From: RGIG9115 sp045128915
Lineage (GTDB): Bacteria > Bacillota > Clostridia > UBA1381
Direction of reading: 5' to 3'
Length of the DNA: 64,000 bases
Assembly (NCBI GenBank): GCA_045128915.1
Contig: JBGVIT010000067.1
Coordinates: 123,727-187,726, forward strand
The notes beneath the pieces are model-generated. The model saw nothing but the letters and a program-made list of their open reading frames with translations, was not told the origin of the DNA and did no database searches. Every line of letters starts with the position of its first letter. Position 1 is the stretch's first letter. Shown here piece by piece: positions 1 through 8,491 of the stretch. The translations under genes were made by a program, and so were the position numbers.

Positions 1-462
1 ATAACCGGGCATGATAGTATCAACATTGTCTTTTGCAAGATTTACAAGAGATTTTCTTAATGCTTTTAATAGTGCATCAATTTCGCATGATTCGTCCATA
101 AGATACATTCTTATATCAAGTGCAACCTGATCATTACGACTGCGACCTGTATGCAACCGCTTTCCTGCATCTCCTATTCTTTCAGTGAGAAGCTTTTCGA
201 TATTCATATGGATATCCTCAGCGTCAATTTCAAATTCAACCAATCCTGAATCTATATCCTTTTCTATCTCAAGCAAGCCTGCAATGATTTTTTCACTATC
301 ATCAGCAGGTATTATTCCCTGCTTACCAAGCATTTTTGCGTGGGCAATACTTCCTTTTATATCCTGCTTATACATTCTGGCATCAAATCTGATTGATGAA
401 TTGAAATCATCAACACACTTATCAGTGCTTTTCTGAAATCTGCCACCCCATAGTTTTGCCAT
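1..462 (-). CDS. argH: argininosuccinate lyase, N-terminal part (runs off window)
   Basis: Last enzyme of arginine biosynthesis; it splits argininosuccinate into arginine and fumarate in the cytoplasm. The 154 visible codons begin MAKLWGGRF, the usual start of ArgH, and include the conserved stretch GRSRNDQVALD near residue 110. The family is normally about 460 residues, so roughly two thirds lie beyond the left edge. The ATG at 460-462 follows an A/G-rich ribosome-binding site. It lies 56 bases downstream of argG on the same strand, the usual argGH arrangement, but a stem-loop sits in the gap and may lower read-through. No frameshift is visible in the part present. Confidence 0.93.
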   Translation of the reverse strand, partial: MAKLWGGRFQKSTDKCVDDFNSSIRFDARMYKQDIKGSIAHAKMLGKQGIIPADDSEKIIAGLLEIEKDIDSGLVEFEIDAEDIHMNIEKLLTERIGDAGKRLHTGRSRNDQVALDIRMYLMDESCEIDALLKALRKSLVNLAKDNVDTIMPGY

Positions 463-485
463 AGCTACTTTCCTTTCTTTAACAC

Positions 486-510
486 AAAAATCCGCATAGT
501 GCGGACTTTT
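486..510 (-). terminator. stem-loop between argG and argH
   Basis: A perfect 6-bp stem (tccgca/tgcgga) with a 3-base loop is followed on the minus strand by TTTTT. It lies between the argG stop and the argH start, so it may be a partial terminator or attenuator within the operon. The stem is short. Confidence 0.5.
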
Positions 511-518
511 GTTAATTA

Positions 519-1739
519 TCAGTCTTCTATTCCGTTAGCCTTTTTCATCATTGCACGAACCTTAAGCGGCAATCCGAAAAGGTTAATAAAGCCTTCGGCA
601 TCTTTATGACTGTAAAGCTCCTGGCTGTCTCCGAATGATGCAATAGTTTCGTTATAAAGTGAATATGGTGACTTAGCGCCGGCAGGTGTACATGAGCCTT
701 TATAAAGCTTAACCTTAACTTCACCTGTGACATACTTATCCATTTCATCATACATAGCGCTCATAGCTTCACGAAGCGGTGTAAACCATTTTCCGTCATA
801 TACAAGCTGTGAGAATTGAGTATGACTCATGCGCTTAAACGCTTGAGTGTCACGGTCAAGACAGAGATATTCAAGTTCCTGAAGTGCTGTATAAAGAATT
901 GTACCACCGGGAGTTTCATAAACACCTCGGCTCTTCATTCCAACAAGTCTGTCTTCACATATATCAGCTATGCCGACACCATTTGCTCCGCCAAGCTCGT
1001 TGAGCTTTTCAACAAGAGCTCTTGGTGAAAGCTTTTCACCATCAATAGATACAGGTTCACCTGCTTCAAATCCTATAGTAACATATGTAGCCTTATCAGG
1101 AGCCTTCTCAGGAGATACACCAAGCTTAAGCAATGAATCAAGCTGTGGTTCATTCCAAGGATCTTCAAGATCCATACCTTCGTGACTGATATGCCATATA
1201 TTACGGTCACGTGAATACAAATCTTTCTTAGTTACAGGAATTTCGATTCCATGAGCCTGAGCATAGTCAACAGCATCCTCACGAGATTTAATATCCCAAA
1301 TTCTCCAAGGAGCTATAATTTTAAGGCTCGGATCAAGAGCTTTTATACCAAGTTCAAAACGCACCTGGTCATTGCCCTTACCGGTAGCTCCATGACATAT
1401 AGCAACTGCTCCCTCTTTATGAGCAATCTCAACTAATCTTTTTGCAATTATCGGGCGAGCATGAGAAGTTCCCAAAAGATATTTTCCCTCATATGCTGCA
1501 CCTGATTTGAGTGTTGGGAAAATGTAATCCTTAACATACTCATCTCTCAAATCTTCTATGTAACACTTAAGCGCACCTGAACGGATTGCTCTATCTTCAA
1601 GTCCGTCTGTTTCTTTTCCCTGACCAACATCGCCACATACACAGACTACATCATAATCATAATTTTCCTTAAGCCAGCTGATGATAATTGAAGTATCAAG
1701 TCCGCCGGAGTATGCAAGTACAACTTTTTCCTTTGCCAT
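519..1739 (-). CDS. argG: argininosuccinate synthase
   Basis: Joins citrulline and aspartate using ATP in the penultimate step of arginine synthesis. The 406-residue product has the normal family length. The PP-loop ATP site AYSGGLDTS is at residues 9-17, and other family signatures (GKGNDQVRFE near 120, IWHISHEG near 182) are present. The start has a good Shine-Dalgarno sequence (GGGAGGT, about 8 bases upstream). A clear sigma-A promoter lies about 50-80 bases upstream. It is the first gene of an argGH pair transcribed away from ruvC. Confidence 0.97.
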   Translation of the reverse strand: MAKEKVVLAYSGGLDTSIIISWLKENYDYDVVCVCGDVGQGKETDGLEDRAIRSGALKCYIEDLRDEYVKDYIFPTLKSGAAYEGKYLLGTSHARPIIAKRLVEIAHKEGAVAICHGATGKGNDQVRFELGIKALDPSLKIIAPWRIWDIKSREDAVDYAQAHGIEIPVTKKDLYSRDRNIWHISHEGMDLEDPWNEPQLDSLLKLGVSPEKAPDKATYVTIGFEAGEPVSIDGEKLSPRALVEKLNELGGANGVGIADICEDRLVGMKSRGVYETPGGTILYTALQELEYLCLDRDTQAFKRMSHTQFSQLVYDGKWFTPLREAMSAMYDEMDKYVTGEVKVKLYKGSCTPAGAKSPYSLYNETIASFGDSQELYSHKDAEGFINLFGLPLKVRAMMKKANGIED

Positions 1740-1791
1740 TTCTAAAAACCTCCCAATTTTAAAAATTTCCTCTTGAAATTTTTCTTGTAAT

Positions 1792-1820
1792 ATTATATAC
1801 TATAATCATCTATAAATCAA
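1792..1820 (-). promoter_or_regulatory. sigma-A promoter of argGH
   Basis: On the minus strand TTGATT (-35) and TATAAT (-10) are separated by exactly 17 bases, ending about 50 bases before the argG start. I saw no convincing full ARG box, although the region upstream is very AT-rich. Confidence 0.75.
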
Positions 1821-1947
1821 GTGATTATGCAAATTTTTGTCACTTTAATGAAGAATTATTTTTTATGCATATATTTTTGTATATTATTCACATATAAGTT
1901 CGTTTTTTTACTAATAAATGAATATTATACATCAAACAGGAGGAATT

Positions 1948-2448
1948 ATGCGTATATTAGGTATTGATCCCGGCTATGCAATCATCGGCGTTGGAGTAAT
2001 TGACTACATAGGAAACAAATTCAAAACAGTTGCATATGATGCAATCACAACTGAAGCAGGTGTACCAACTCCCCAAAGACTGCAGAAAATTTTTACGGAG
2101 CTTAATGCTTATATTGATAAATATAAGCCTGATGCTGTTGCAGTCGAGGAGCTGTTTTTTAATTCGAACCAAAAAACAGCAATACACGTAGCACAAGCGC
2201 GTGGAGTAATTATAGTAAGCGCAGTAAATAAAGGAATAAGCCTTTATGAATACACACCATTGCAGATTAAGCAAGCAATTACCGGATACGGCCGGGCTGA
2301 CAAAAAGCAAATTCAACAAATGGTTAAAATGATGCTTGGACTAAATGCTGTACCAAAGCCCGACGATGTTGCTGACGCCCTTGCGGTAGCTATATGTCAT
2401 GCTCATTCAAACACTCTCAACAACAGACTAAACCTTAATAAAATGTAA
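1948..2448 (+). CDS. ruvC: crossover junction endodeoxyribonuclease RuvC
   Basis: Dimeric Holliday-junction resolvase acting with RuvAB at the end of recombinational repair. I chose the ATG at 1948 because it has AGGAGG just upstream and gives the canonical start MRILGIDPG (166 residues, normal length); the in-frame ATG at 1918 would add ten residues and lacks such a site. The RNase H-like acidic residues are visible: Asp in GIDPG, Glu in VEELFF, and the Asp residues of PDDVADALAVA. ruvA and ruvB follow on the same strand. Confidence 0.96.
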   Translation: MRILGIDPGYAIIGVGVIDYIGNKFKTVAYDAITTEAGVPTPQRLQKIFTELNAYIDKYKPDAVAVEELFFNSNQKTAIHVAQARGVIIVSAVNKGISLYEYTPLQIKQAITGYGRADKKQIQQMVKMMLGLNAVPKPDDVADALAVAICHAHSNTLNNRLNLNKM

Positions 2449-2540
2449 TATTTAATAAAATCTTAACAAATTATAGGTTGATTTGTAAGCATGCTTAAGA
2501 TATTATATAATTGTAGAGTGTTGTATTATGGAGGAATATT

Positions 2541-3122
2541 ATGTTCAATTACATAAAAGGTAAATTCATTTGTTCCGGAGATGGATACATAGTTATCGAA
2601 GCCGGAAATATTGGTTATACAATCTATACATCGCTTAATTCACTTGGCGCTCTGTCAGGAAAAGACGACGTTAAAGTTTATACATATCTGTACCTCAGAG
2701 AAGGCATCGCTGACATTTACGGTTTTTCTACTGAAGAAGAAAAACGTATGTTCTTGCATCTTTTAAGCATTTCGGGTATAGGTCCTAAAGCTGCTGTTTC
2801 CATTTTATCTATTGCCACTCCGGAAAAGATTGCACTTGCAATTTTAACAGGCGACCATAAGTTAATTCAAAAAGCACAAGGAGTTGGCACAAAGGTTGCA
2901 CAACGCGTTGTAATGGAACTTAAAGACAAGCTTAAAGGAATTGAAATCAACACAGAAGAATTACCGTCAGATATTCAATCAACTGATAATGCAAGTGAAG
3001 CACTTAATGCCCTTTTGGTTCTGGGCTATTCAGAAAGCGAAGCTAAAAAGGCTATCAGTAAAACAGATACTACTCTTGATACGGAAAGCATAATCAAAGC
3101 CGCTCTAAAAGCGATGCTTTAA
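2541..3122 (+). CDS. ruvA: Holliday junction DNA helicase subunit RuvA
   Basis: Binds the four-way junction and loads RuvB. The 193 residues start MFNYIKGKF, with an N-terminal OB fold, two helix-hairpin-helix motifs (GIGPKAAVSIL near 78, GVGTKVAQRVV near 113) and a C-terminal domain that contacts RuvB (NALLVLGYSESEA). The start has GGAGG nearby. The 92-base gap after ruvC contains an AT-rich promoter-like stretch and the 10-bp palindrome aagcatgctt, which does not match a full LexA box. ruvB follows 23 bases downstream. Confidence 0.96.
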   Translation: MFNYIKGKFICSGDGYIVIEAGNIGYTIYTSLNSLGALSGKDDVKVYTYLYLREGIADIYGFSTEEEKRMFLHLLSISGIGPKAAVSILSIATPEKIALAILTGDHKLIQKAQGVGTKVAQRVVMELKDKLKGIEINTEELPSDIQSTDNASEALNALLVLGYSESEAKKAISKTDTTLDTESIIKAALKAML

Positions 3123-3145
3123 ACTAATGATAGGAGAATTTTAAA

Positions 3146-4168
3146 TTGTTTAGCGAAGATGAAAGATTTGTAACCGGAGAATTTACATCGGATGATGGTG
3201 AAATAGAATCCGGACTAAGACCAAAGCACCTGAGCGAATATGTTGGTCAGACAAAAGCAAAGGAAAATCTCAGCATTTTCATAAAAGCGGCTTTAGAAAG
3301 ACGAGAAGCGCTTGACCACGTATTGCTTCACGGCCCTCCCGGTCTCGGTAAAACTACACTTGCAGGAATAATTGCAAACGAAATGGGTGTTAACATAAGA
3401 ATAACAAGCGGACCGGCGATAGAAAAAGCCGGAGATATTGCCGCTATTCTTACCAACCTTTCAGAACATGATATTCTGTTTATCGACGAAATCCACAGAA
3501 TGTCAAGGACGGTTGAAGAAATTCTATATCCTGCAATGGAAGATTATGCGCTCGATATAATCATAGGCAAAGGACCATCGGCTCGTTCCATAAGACTTGA
3601 CCTTCCAAAGTTTACGCTTATTGGAGCAACAACACGTGTCGGACTTCTCTCCGCACCGTTGAGAGACAGATTTGGAGTAATTTCCCGACTTGAACTATAT
3701 TCAACAGATGAGCTTAAAGAAATCGTAAAGCGTTCAGCTTCCCTGCTTGAAGTAGATATTTCCGATGACGGTGCAGCAGAGATTGCATCACGTTCAAGAG
3801 GAACACCGAGAATTGCAAACAGATTTTTAAAACGAGTACGAGATTTTGCTCAAATCAAGTATGACGGAAAAATCACACGAGAAGCCGCAGATGATGCGTT
3901 AAGAAATCTGGAGGTTGATAATCTCGGATTAGACCTTACCGACCACAGATTGTTGAAAACCATGATTTCCAACTTCGGCGGTGGCCCCGTAGGACTCGAT
4001 ACCATATCTGCCACAATCGGCGAGGAGCCTTCAACAATAGAAGATGTGTACGAGCCATATCTTCTTCAGCTTGGATTCATAACAAGAACCCCAAGAGGAA
4101 GAATGGCTACTGAAGCTGCTTACAATCATCTTGGCATACACTTTGACAAAGGAGAACAAGAAGACTAA
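3146..4168 (+). CDS. ruvB: Holliday junction branch-migration ATPase RuvB
   Basis: Hexameric AAA+ motor that drives branch migration on the RuvA-junction complex. The 340-residue product has Walker A (GPPGLGKTT near 65), Walker B (LFIDEIH near 112), sensor I (GATTR near 160), the arginine finger region (LRDRFG) and the C-terminal winged helix. The start appears to be TTG at 3146: AGGAG lies about 9 bases upstream and no ATG precedes the conserved LRPKHLSEYVGQ. The stop overlaps the next gene's ATG by one base, implying translational coupling. Confidence 0.96.
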   Translation: MFSEDERFVTGEFTSDDGEIESGLRPKHLSEYVGQTKAKENLSIFIKAALERREALDHVLLHGPPGLGKTTLAGIIANEMGVNIRITSGPAIEKAGDIAAILTNLSEHDILFIDEIHRMSRTVEEILYPAMEDYALDIIIGKGPSARSIRLDLPKFTLIGATTRVGLLSAPLRDRFGVISRLELYSTDELKEIVKRSASLLEVDISDDGAAEIASRSRGTPRIANRFLKRVRDFAQIKYDGKITREAADDALRNLEVDNLGLDLTDHRLLKTMISNFGGGPVGLDTISATIGEEPSTIEDVYEPYLLQLGFITRTPRGRMATEAAYNHLGIHFDKGEQED

Positions 4169-5826
4169 TGACGAAAAAAGTGCTTTTTTTCATAACGTTG
4201 TTATGGTTGATAATCATTCAATCTATCAGCGTGTGCGCGCTTACTATTCAGTATGACGGGCTGACAACAAAATACACCGGCTCTGTTTATGAATTGCGCG
4301 TAAATGGAAAAAAGCTCACACTTCCACTTGCTCCAATTATATTTAACGACAGAGCTTTAGTACCTGTTCGAGAAGTTTTTGAAGCTTTGGATTCAACCGT
4401 TACATATCAGGAAAAAACTAAATGCGTAGATGTTGAATATGACGGAAATCATATTTCTCTTTATATAAACACTCCAATCGCATATATTAACGGCAAAAAA
4501 ACTACTATTCCCGATAATGCAGTACCAAAGCTTATAAACGAAGTAGGAAAAGACGCAAAAACAATGGTTCCCGTTAGATTTATTTCAGAGAGCCTGAATA
4601 TGTCAGTTGAATTTAAGGATCCCGTCATATATATTTCAAATACCGGAACTCCTGAACCGACTTCAACACCAAAGCCTACCGCTAAACCAACTACAAAGCC
4701 TATCACAACACCGAAACCCACCTCTGCCCCAACTCCGTCTGTTACATCTAATTTGACTAAAATCAGCTTTACAGACTCAGGGAACGGAGTTGTAACAACC
4801 AAAGCTGTTTTCTCCGGCAATCCCGGTAGTGTGAGCGGATTTATTTTAAACAATCCCACAAGACTTGTTATAGATATATATAACTGTAATTATCTTGTTA
4901 ATTCAGCATACGCCGTAGATATTAACGGAATATCTAAGATACGTGTTGGCTTTGAAGACGGTCGGACAAGACTTGTTTTTGATGCAGAAAACATATCCTC
5001 AGCACATGCCGTCATGAAAAATAATACTCTGACAATTACTACCGGTACGTCAGGTTCAGCAACATCAAAAGTTACAGTAGATACAAGCGGCCAGGCAGCA
5101 ACTACTCCAAAACCAACAACACCCACATCAACACCGACACCTGTAGATATATCAAAAATTCCATATGCGGAACACAGCAACAGCGAAAAACTGATTGTTA
5201 TTGATGCAGGGCATGGCGGAAAAGACGGCGGTGCATCAGGATTACTTAGCGGAGATACTATACTTGAAAAAAATCTTACTCTTTCCATGGCTAAAAAAAC
5301 AGCCGCAATTTTGCAGAGTAAAGGCTATACAGTCAAGCTAACAAGAGAAACTGATACATATCCTACTCTGCAAGCAAGAGCAGACTTTGCTAATAATTCA
5401 AATGCTGCAATTTTTGTAAGCCTTCATATTAATTCCGTTGCATCCGCACCGGAAGCATCGGGTACAGAAGTGTTTTATGCTCCACTTAATGACGATAATT
5501 CATATGGAGTGCCAAGCAGTACACTTGCAACATATCTGCAAAATTATCTGATTGCTAATTTGGGTTCTGTTGACAGAGGCGTAAAAACATCAAACCACTT
5601 AATAACACGAACCGCTATTATGCCTTCTGCACTTGTTGAGGTAGGATTTATCTCAAACGAAGCCGAACTCAAAAAAATGATTTCAGATAATTATCAACAG
5701 AAAGTCGCAACTGCAGTTTCAGCCGGAATAATAAAAGCACTTGATAAAATTGAAATACCTGCCAATAGAAAACAATTATTAGAAGAGCGTAAAAAAGCTC
5801 TTGAAGAATGGGAGAACGAGCAATAA
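4168..5826 (+). CDS. secreted N-acetylmuramoyl-L-alanine amidase with wall-binding domains
   Basis: Zinc-dependent peptidoglycan amidase, cleaving between muramic acid and the stem peptide outside the cell. In order: a signal peptide (residues 1-24), a copper-amine-oxidase-N-type domain (about 30-150, ending VPVRFISESLNM), a Thr/Pro/Lys-rich linker, an AMIN domain (about 190-300), a second Pro/Thr linker and an Amidase_3 catalytic domain (about 340-535). The catalytic part shows VIDAGHGGKDGG, the metal-ligand Glu in LEKNLTL, SLHINS and the catalytic Glu of ALVEVGF. It overlaps the ruvB stop by one base and is followed immediately by queA, so it shares the ruv operon. The substrate follows from the family only. 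Confidence 0.92.
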   Translation: MTKKVLFFITLLWLIIIQSISVCALTIQYDGLTTKYTGSVYELRVNGKKLTLPLAPIIFNDRALVPVREVFEALDSTVTYQEKTKCVDVEYDGNHISLYINTPIAYINGKKTTIPDNAVPKLINEVGKDAKTMVPVRFISESLNMSVEFKDPVIYISNTGTPEPTSTPKPTAKPTTKPITTPKPTSAPTPSVTSNLTKISFTDSGNGVVTTKAVFSGNPGSVSGFILNNPTRLVIDIYNCNYLVNSAYAVDINGISKIRVGFEDGRTRLVFDAENISSAHAVMKNNTLTITTGTSGSATSKVTVDTSGQAATTPKPTTPTSTPTPVDISKIPYAEHSNSEKLIVIDAGHGGKDGGASGLLSGDTILEKNLTLSMAKKTAAILQSKGYTVKLTRETDTYPTLQARADFANNSNAAIFVSLHINSVASAPEASGTEVFYAPLNDDNSYGVPSSTLATYLQNYLIANLGSVDRGVKTSNHLITRTAIMPSALVEVGFISNEAELKKMISDNYQQKVATAVSAGIIKALDKIEIPANRKQLLEERKKALEEWENEQ

Positions 5827-5827
5827 T

Positions 5828-6853
5828 ATGAAAACAAGCGAATTTTATTATGAGCTTCCTCAAGAGCTCATAGCACAAACCCCACTCAAAGACAGAACAT
5901 CTTCACGTCTTCTTATTCTCGATAAAAAAAACGGAAATACAATTCATAAGCATTTTTATGATATAGTTGATTTTATGAACCCTGGAGACACTCTCATTTT
6001 AAATGATACACGTGTTATTCCCGCAAGACTCTACGGAGTGCGAGAGGACACCGGAAGCTCTATAGAATTTTTGTTGCTAAACAAAATCAGTCTAACTGAT
6101 TGGGAAGTCATTCTTAAACCAGGCAGACGTGCAAAACCGGGACATAGATTTGTTTTTGGAAAAGATGAATTAAAAGCCGAAGTCCTTGAGGTTAAAGAAA
6201 ACGGAAACAGAATTGTGCGTTTTGAATACGAGGGCGTATTTGAAGATGTATTAAACAAACTTGGCGAGATGCCTCTCCCCCATTATATAACAGAAAAGCT
6301 TGAGGATCCGGACAGATACCAGACTGTTTATGCAAAGAATGACGGTTCTGCTGCAGCACCTACCGCAGGACTTCATTTTACTGATGAACTGCTTAGCAAA
6401 ATAAAAGAAAAAGGTATAAATATAGGATACGTTACACTTCATGTAGGACTTGGTACATTCAGACCTGTAAAAGCTGATGATATAGAAGAACATGAGATGC
6501 ATTCCGAATTTTATATTCTTCCAAAAGAAACAGCAGAATTAATTAATGCCACAAAAGAGAAAGGCGGCAGAATAATATCAGTAGGCACTACTGCAACACG
6601 AGTGCTTGAAACTTGCGGTCAAAAAGCATTGCCCCTTACAGAGGATTCAGGTTGGACAAATATATTTATATATCCGGGAAAAGCTTTCAACGTAATTGAT
6701 GCATTAATTACAAATTTCCACTTACCCGAATCAACACTTATCATGCTTGTAAGTGCACTTGCCGGAAAAGAAAACATCATGAATGCATACAACGAAGCAG
6801 TAAAAGAAAAATACAGATTCTTTTCATTCGGAGATGCCATGTTTATACAATAA
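5828..6853 (+). CDS. queA: S-adenosylmethionine:tRNA ribosyltransferase-isomerase
   Basis: Transfers and isomerises the ribosyl part of SAM onto 7-aminomethyl-7-deazaguanine in tRNA, making epoxyqueuosine. I place the start at ATG 5828 (MKTSEFYYELPQELIAQ), one base after the amidase stop, rather than at 5801. The 341-residue product is of normal length and contains LILNDTRVIPARL, AAPTAGLHFT near 180 and the C-terminal NFHLPESTLIMLVSA. The short gap suggests translation coupled to the amidase. Confidence 0.95.
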   Translation: MKTSEFYYELPQELIAQTPLKDRTSSRLLILDKKNGNTIHKHFYDIVDFMNPGDTLILNDTRVIPARLYGVREDTGSSIEFLLLNKISLTDWEVILKPGRRAKPGHRFVFGKDELKAEVLEVKENGNRIVRFEYEGVFEDVLNKLGEMPLPHYITEKLEDPDRYQTVYAKNDGSAAAPTAGLHFTDELLSKIKEKGINIGYVTLHVGLGTFRPVKADDIEEHEMHSEFYILPKETAELINATKEKGGRIISVGTTATRVLETCGQKALPLTEDSGWTNIFIYPGKAFNVIDALITNFHLPESTLIMLVSALAGKENIMNAYNEAVKEKYRFFSFGDAMFIQ

Positions 6854-6868
6854 TAAAGAGGTGATACC

Positions 6869-8446
6869 ATGAAAAAAACATTAGCACTAATTTTGTCCTC
6901 ATTTTTTATTACAACTTCGTTTGTACAAGTATTTGCGGACACTTTACATCAAGATAAACTCACAGCAATATCTGAGCTGAACGAAATATTCAAATTATAC
7001 GACGATTGGGACTATAACGACACTAATTGGGCACAACTTCAAACAACATACACCGACTCAATCCAAGCAATAAATAACGCTTCAACAAAAGAACAAGTAT
7101 TTTCATTACTTAACACTGCAGCGCATGATATGATAAACATTCACAGAAAAAGTGAAACTGTTAAAATATGCTTATCGGTTGACCAATTCACTCTGCAAAA
7201 AGGATTTATAGTAATGCCTGAGGTGATTACAACAAGAGAATACACTCCCGTTTCCCAGGTGCTTGTAGATTTTTTCGAAGAAAAGTATGAAAACAAAGTT
7301 GCAAACACTTTAAAATATAACGGTGATGTTGATAATAATTTTGAACTAACAGGCATATACCTTGAAAATGATGCTGTTTACAATCCGGAAGCAGAAATAG
7401 ATGTTCCAAATTATTTAATTCAGTACGTAGGAAGCACAATCCCCGAAAAAACCACTACCGGATTTTTAAAAAATGGCGAATACACTACCGATAGCTGCTT
7501 TCTGTATTCTGTAAACAACAAATTTCCAAACGTTAAAGCTTCTGCTATCCCTGTGAAAGATGAAGACGTGCTAAGATGGCAGTTTTCAATATATGGCAAG
7601 GGTGCAGACCTTGGTGCAAACACATATTATTCTGAAGCTTCCATAAGTACTTTTGCAGACAAGTCCGAGCTTTTTTGGGCAATAGCAAAACTACATCAAA
7701 GTCATGATATGAAGCTGTTATTATCTGATGAAAATAACTTGGAGCTTTACACAAAAGCTCTTGTTGCAGCCGAAATATCAAACGTTTCAAAAACCGCAGT
7801 TGAGCGTGCTATTGACAAACTCGAATCAATAAAACCGGTAACCGTTCCGCCTCAGGATTCAACCGAGGATAAAGAAAACAACACAGAAAACATTCCTGAA
7901 CAAATGCCTGAAATAGCGTTTACCGACGTAGATGATAACCACTATGCAAAGGATGCAATCGTATATCTTGCTCAAAAGGGATATATTAAAGGTATGCCTG
8001 ATGGGACATTTGGCGTAACAAAGACATTAACACGCGCTGAACTCGCTACCATACTTGCAAGAATTGCAGAGTACAACGTACATGAGTCAGTTCCATTTGA
8101 GGATGTACATAAAGATGATTGGTTTGCACAAGGCGTTGCATTTTGTTTCAAAAATAACATTACCAACGGACAAACACCCACCATCTTCAACCCTCACGCC
8201 CCCATTACAAGACAAGAGCTTGCAACTATGCTCTACAGATATATTAATTACACAAACAAAACATTTGAAAGCACCGAAAAGACAGACTTTGCTGATCACA
8301 ACTCCATTGCAGATTATGCTAAAGAAGCTGTGCGTTCACTATATCATAGTGGCATCATCAACGGCTATGACGGAAACATGTTCATCCCCGAAAGAAATGC
8401 TACACGTGCAGAAACCGCAATGCTGTTATATAAAATAGTGAAATAA
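6869..8446 (+). CDS. secreted DUF4430-like protein with three SLH domains
   Basis: A cell-surface protein of unknown role. Residues 1-23 are a signal peptide. Residues about 100-260 resemble DUF4430, a beta-grasp fold related to the cobalamin-binding domain of transcobalamin; the signature ends SVNNKFPNVKASAIPVKDED followed by YGKGADLG. An acidic linker follows. The last ~175 residues form three S-layer-homology repeats, each with the TRAELA/TRQELA/TRAETA core that anchors proteins to wall polysaccharide. It follows queA by 15 bases with a good ribosome-binding site and is the last gene before a strong terminator. A vitamin- or ligand-capture role is possible but unproven. Confidence 0.85.
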   Translation: MKKTLALILSSFFITTSFVQVFADTLHQDKLTAISELNEIFKLYDDWDYNDTNWAQLQTTYTDSIQAINNASTKEQVFSLLNTAAHDMINIHRKSETVKICLSVDQFTLQKGFIVMPEVITTREYTPVSQVLVDFFEEKYENKVANTLKYNGDVDNNFELTGIYLENDAVYNPEAEIDVPNYLIQYVGSTIPEKTTTGFLKNGEYTTDSCFLYSVNNKFPNVKASAIPVKDEDVLRWQFSIYGKGADLGANTYYSEASISTFADKSELFWAIAKLHQSHDMKLLLSDENNLELYTKALVAAEISNVSKTAVERAIDKLESIKPVTVPPQDSTEDKENNTENIPEQMPEIAFTDVDDNHYAKDAIVYLAQKGYIKGMPDGTFGVTKTLTRAELATILARIAEYNVHESVPFEDVHKDDWFAQGVAFCFKNNITNGQTPTIFNPHAPITRQELATMLYRYINYTNKTFESTEKTDFADHNSIADYAKEAVRSLYHSGIINGYDGNMFIPERNATRAETAMLLYKIVK

Positions 8447-8449
8447 ACC

Positions 8450-8488
8450 AAAAGGGCATCGCCTCAACACATGAGACGATGCCCTTTT
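8450..8488. terminator. bidirectional terminator between convergent genes
   Basis: A 17-bp hairpin with one mismatch (aaaagggcatcg... pairing with ...cgatgccctttt) and a 5-base loop lies between the SLH gene and the convergent manA-ROK gene. Poly-A and poly-T flanks let it work in both directions. Confidence 0.9.
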
Positions 8489-8491
8489 GAT

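Noticed and set aside
1740..1917. ArgR boxes in the argG leader.
   Set aside because: Half-site-like AT-rich words occur, but none matches a full 18-base ARG box with correct spacing.
2449..2540. Possible LexA operator upstream of ruvA.
   Set aside because: The palindrome aagcatgctt does not match the Firmicute consensus CGAAC-N4-GTTCG.
4650..5160. Low-complexity Thr/Pro/Lys repeats in the amidase gene as a possible repeat element.
   Set aside because: They are ordinary flexible linkers between wall-binding and catalytic domains.
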